Shown in pieces: positions 5,124-5,752 of a stretch of DNA of 5,752 nucleotides. A program made the position numbers and the translations under genes. This stretch comes from an uncultured Methanomassiliicoccales archaeon. Its GTDB lineage: Archaea > Thermoplasmatota > Thermoplasmata > Methanomassiliicoccales > Methanomethylophilaceae. The stretch spans positions 1 through 5,752 of the forward strand of contig CAKQHC010000092.1 in NCBI GenBank assembly GCA_934234005.1. Reading direction: 5' to 3'. The notes beneath the pieces were generated by a model. The model did no database searches. It was not told the DNA's origin and saw only the letters and a list, made by a program, of their open reading frames with translations. The stretch's first letter is position 1, and every line of letters starts with the position of its first letter.

Positions 5124-5752
5124 TCAACAACCGGTCTTTACAAATTTTATTTGTAGACTAAGCTTTATGAAATAATCTTCTTCATTTTTGTATATTATCA
5201 TATCGTCGTATCTGTTTGTTGAAAATCTTTCGAATTCTGTCGAATTCAATAAATATTCTTCAAATTCGTTGCGGTTGTATGGGGAGAAACACGTTGTATC
5301 TCCATTTTCCTTTACTATGATGTATCCGCCGTTCATATCTTCTTTTCCGTCCCATTGACTTGAGGGATCCATTCCTAACGCAAACGCACGCAACATCATT
5401 TTAATTTTATAAGAGTAATAACCTTCGTTTGACATCCTCAGACAGTCTTCATTTTCTAGTATTTCCGCAATGTTCGAAAGTTTACCGATTCTTGTTGAAT
5501 AATATTTCAAAAGCATTTCTGCAACAATATCAGGCATTAGGGAGTCAACTTTTTGAAGATTCTTTTTAAGAGATTCACATTCCACAGAATTGTACTCTAA
5601 AGTACATCCGGATTTCATTAAACAATTTATGCGATCAAAGATTTTTTCTTTTGTTTTTATAGAATTAACACGATTCATCACAGATTCATTACAATATTTG
5701 ATTTTGAATATGAATTTTGTAAATTCATTTGTATCCAGAAGTGTCGGAGTGT
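5124..5752 (-). CDS. HpaII-type type II restriction endonuclease (partial, N-terminus beyond right edge)
   Basis: The frame ends in TGA at 5124-5126 and is open to the right edge, giving 208 C-terminal residues. A GTG/ATG near 5681/5678 could look like a start, but 23 further in-frame codons, including TPTLLD and FTKFIFKI, resemble the 'S.PTLLNAS..TNFI.KI' stretch of HpaII, so the gene begins outside. Recognised family features, from memory: MLRAFALGMDPSSQWDGK, GGYIIVKENGDTTCF, YNRNEFEEYLLNSTEFE and a C-terminal EEDYFIKLSLQIKFVK. HpaII is about 358 residues, so about 60% is visible. The family cuts CCGG. The catalytic part is expected in the unseen N-terminal half. GC is about 32% by hand count (5161-5752), below the roughly 40-58% of sampled lines of the importer genes, suggesting acquisition by transfer. 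A cognate cytosine methyltransferase would be expected nearby but is not in view. Specificity is inferred from the family only. Confidence 0.78.
   Translation of the reverse strand, partial: TPTLLDTNEFTKFIFKIKYCNESVMNRVNSIKTKEKIFDRINCLMKSGCTLEYNSVECESLKKNLQKVDSLMPDIVAEMLLKYYSTRIGKLSNIAEILENEDCLRMSNEGYYSYKIKMMLRAFALGMDPSSQWDGKEDMNGGYIIVKENGDTTCFSPYNRNEFEEYLLNSTEFERFSTNRYDDMIIYKNEEDYFIKLSLQIKFVKTGC

Noticed and set aside
5124..5681. A complete 185-residue protein starting at GTG 5681
   Set aside because: The frame stays open upstream to the window edge and the extra residues also resemble HpaII, so this is an internal codon of a longer gene.
1..5752. tRNA, rRNA, CRISPR array, insertion sequence or riboswitch
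   Set aside because: No tRNA-like fold, regular spaced repeats, transposase motif or terminal inverted repeats were seen, and the only spacers are 116 and 59 nt, too small or too AT-rich to show a known riboswitch such as the B12 element.

Overview
The window looks like a piece of a euryarchaeal genome, most likely a gut or rumen methanogen of the Methanomassiliicoccales (Methanomethylophilaceae-type). This is inferred from archaeal GGTGAT-type ribosome binding sites, TATA-like promoters, an N-terminally anchored solute-binding protein carrying a dockerin-like domain, and a CobN-like gene joined to a FecCD-type transporter. The order-level placement is recognition from style, not proof. It contains five metal/tetrapyrrole-uptake genes and, at the right edge, part of an unrelated restriction gene.

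Layout. Positions 1-3637 (minus strand) hold a tightly packed operon read right to left: permease 1 (2555-3637), permease 2 (1482-2555), ABC ATPase (695-1477), and the N-terminal 230 residues of a CobN-like chelatase large subunit (1-690, running off the left edge). The junctions are a 1-nt TGATG overlap and two 4-nt gaps, with ribosome binding sites lying over the preceding stop codons, so translation is probably coupled. Positions 3638-3753 form a 116-nt divergent control region. Positions 3754-5064 (plus strand) encode the solute-binding protein. Positions 5065-5123 are a short convergent spacer with a GC hairpin and an AT-rich palindrome. Positions 5124-5752 (minus strand) are the C-terminal 208 residues of an HpaII-type restriction endonuclease, AT-rich compared with its neighbours.

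How the parts fit. The binding protein, two FecCD/BtuC permeases and a FecE/BtuD ATPase make a complete class III ABC importer of the kind used for iron chelates, heme, corrinoids or other metal chelates. The CobN-like protein in the same operon suggests that the cargo is a tetrapyrrole or a metal destined for one. Either insertion (cobalt or another metal) or removal (as proposed for the CobN-like HmuS proteins of Bacteroidetes heme loci) is possible; the sequence cannot decide.

Most noteworthy: (1) two matching 19-bp dyad motifs, GTTGGA-N7-(T/A)CCAA(C/T), each just upstream of one of the divergent start codons, a good candidate for a shared metal-regulator operator on two possibly leaderless promoters; (2) a dockerin-like two-repeat domain between the membrane anchor and the ligand-binding domain of the solute-binding protein; (3) an ATPase whose Q-loop glutamine is replaced by cysteine; (4) the CobN-importer pairing; (5) the partial HpaII-like enzyme, in a window that still carries many CCGG sites.
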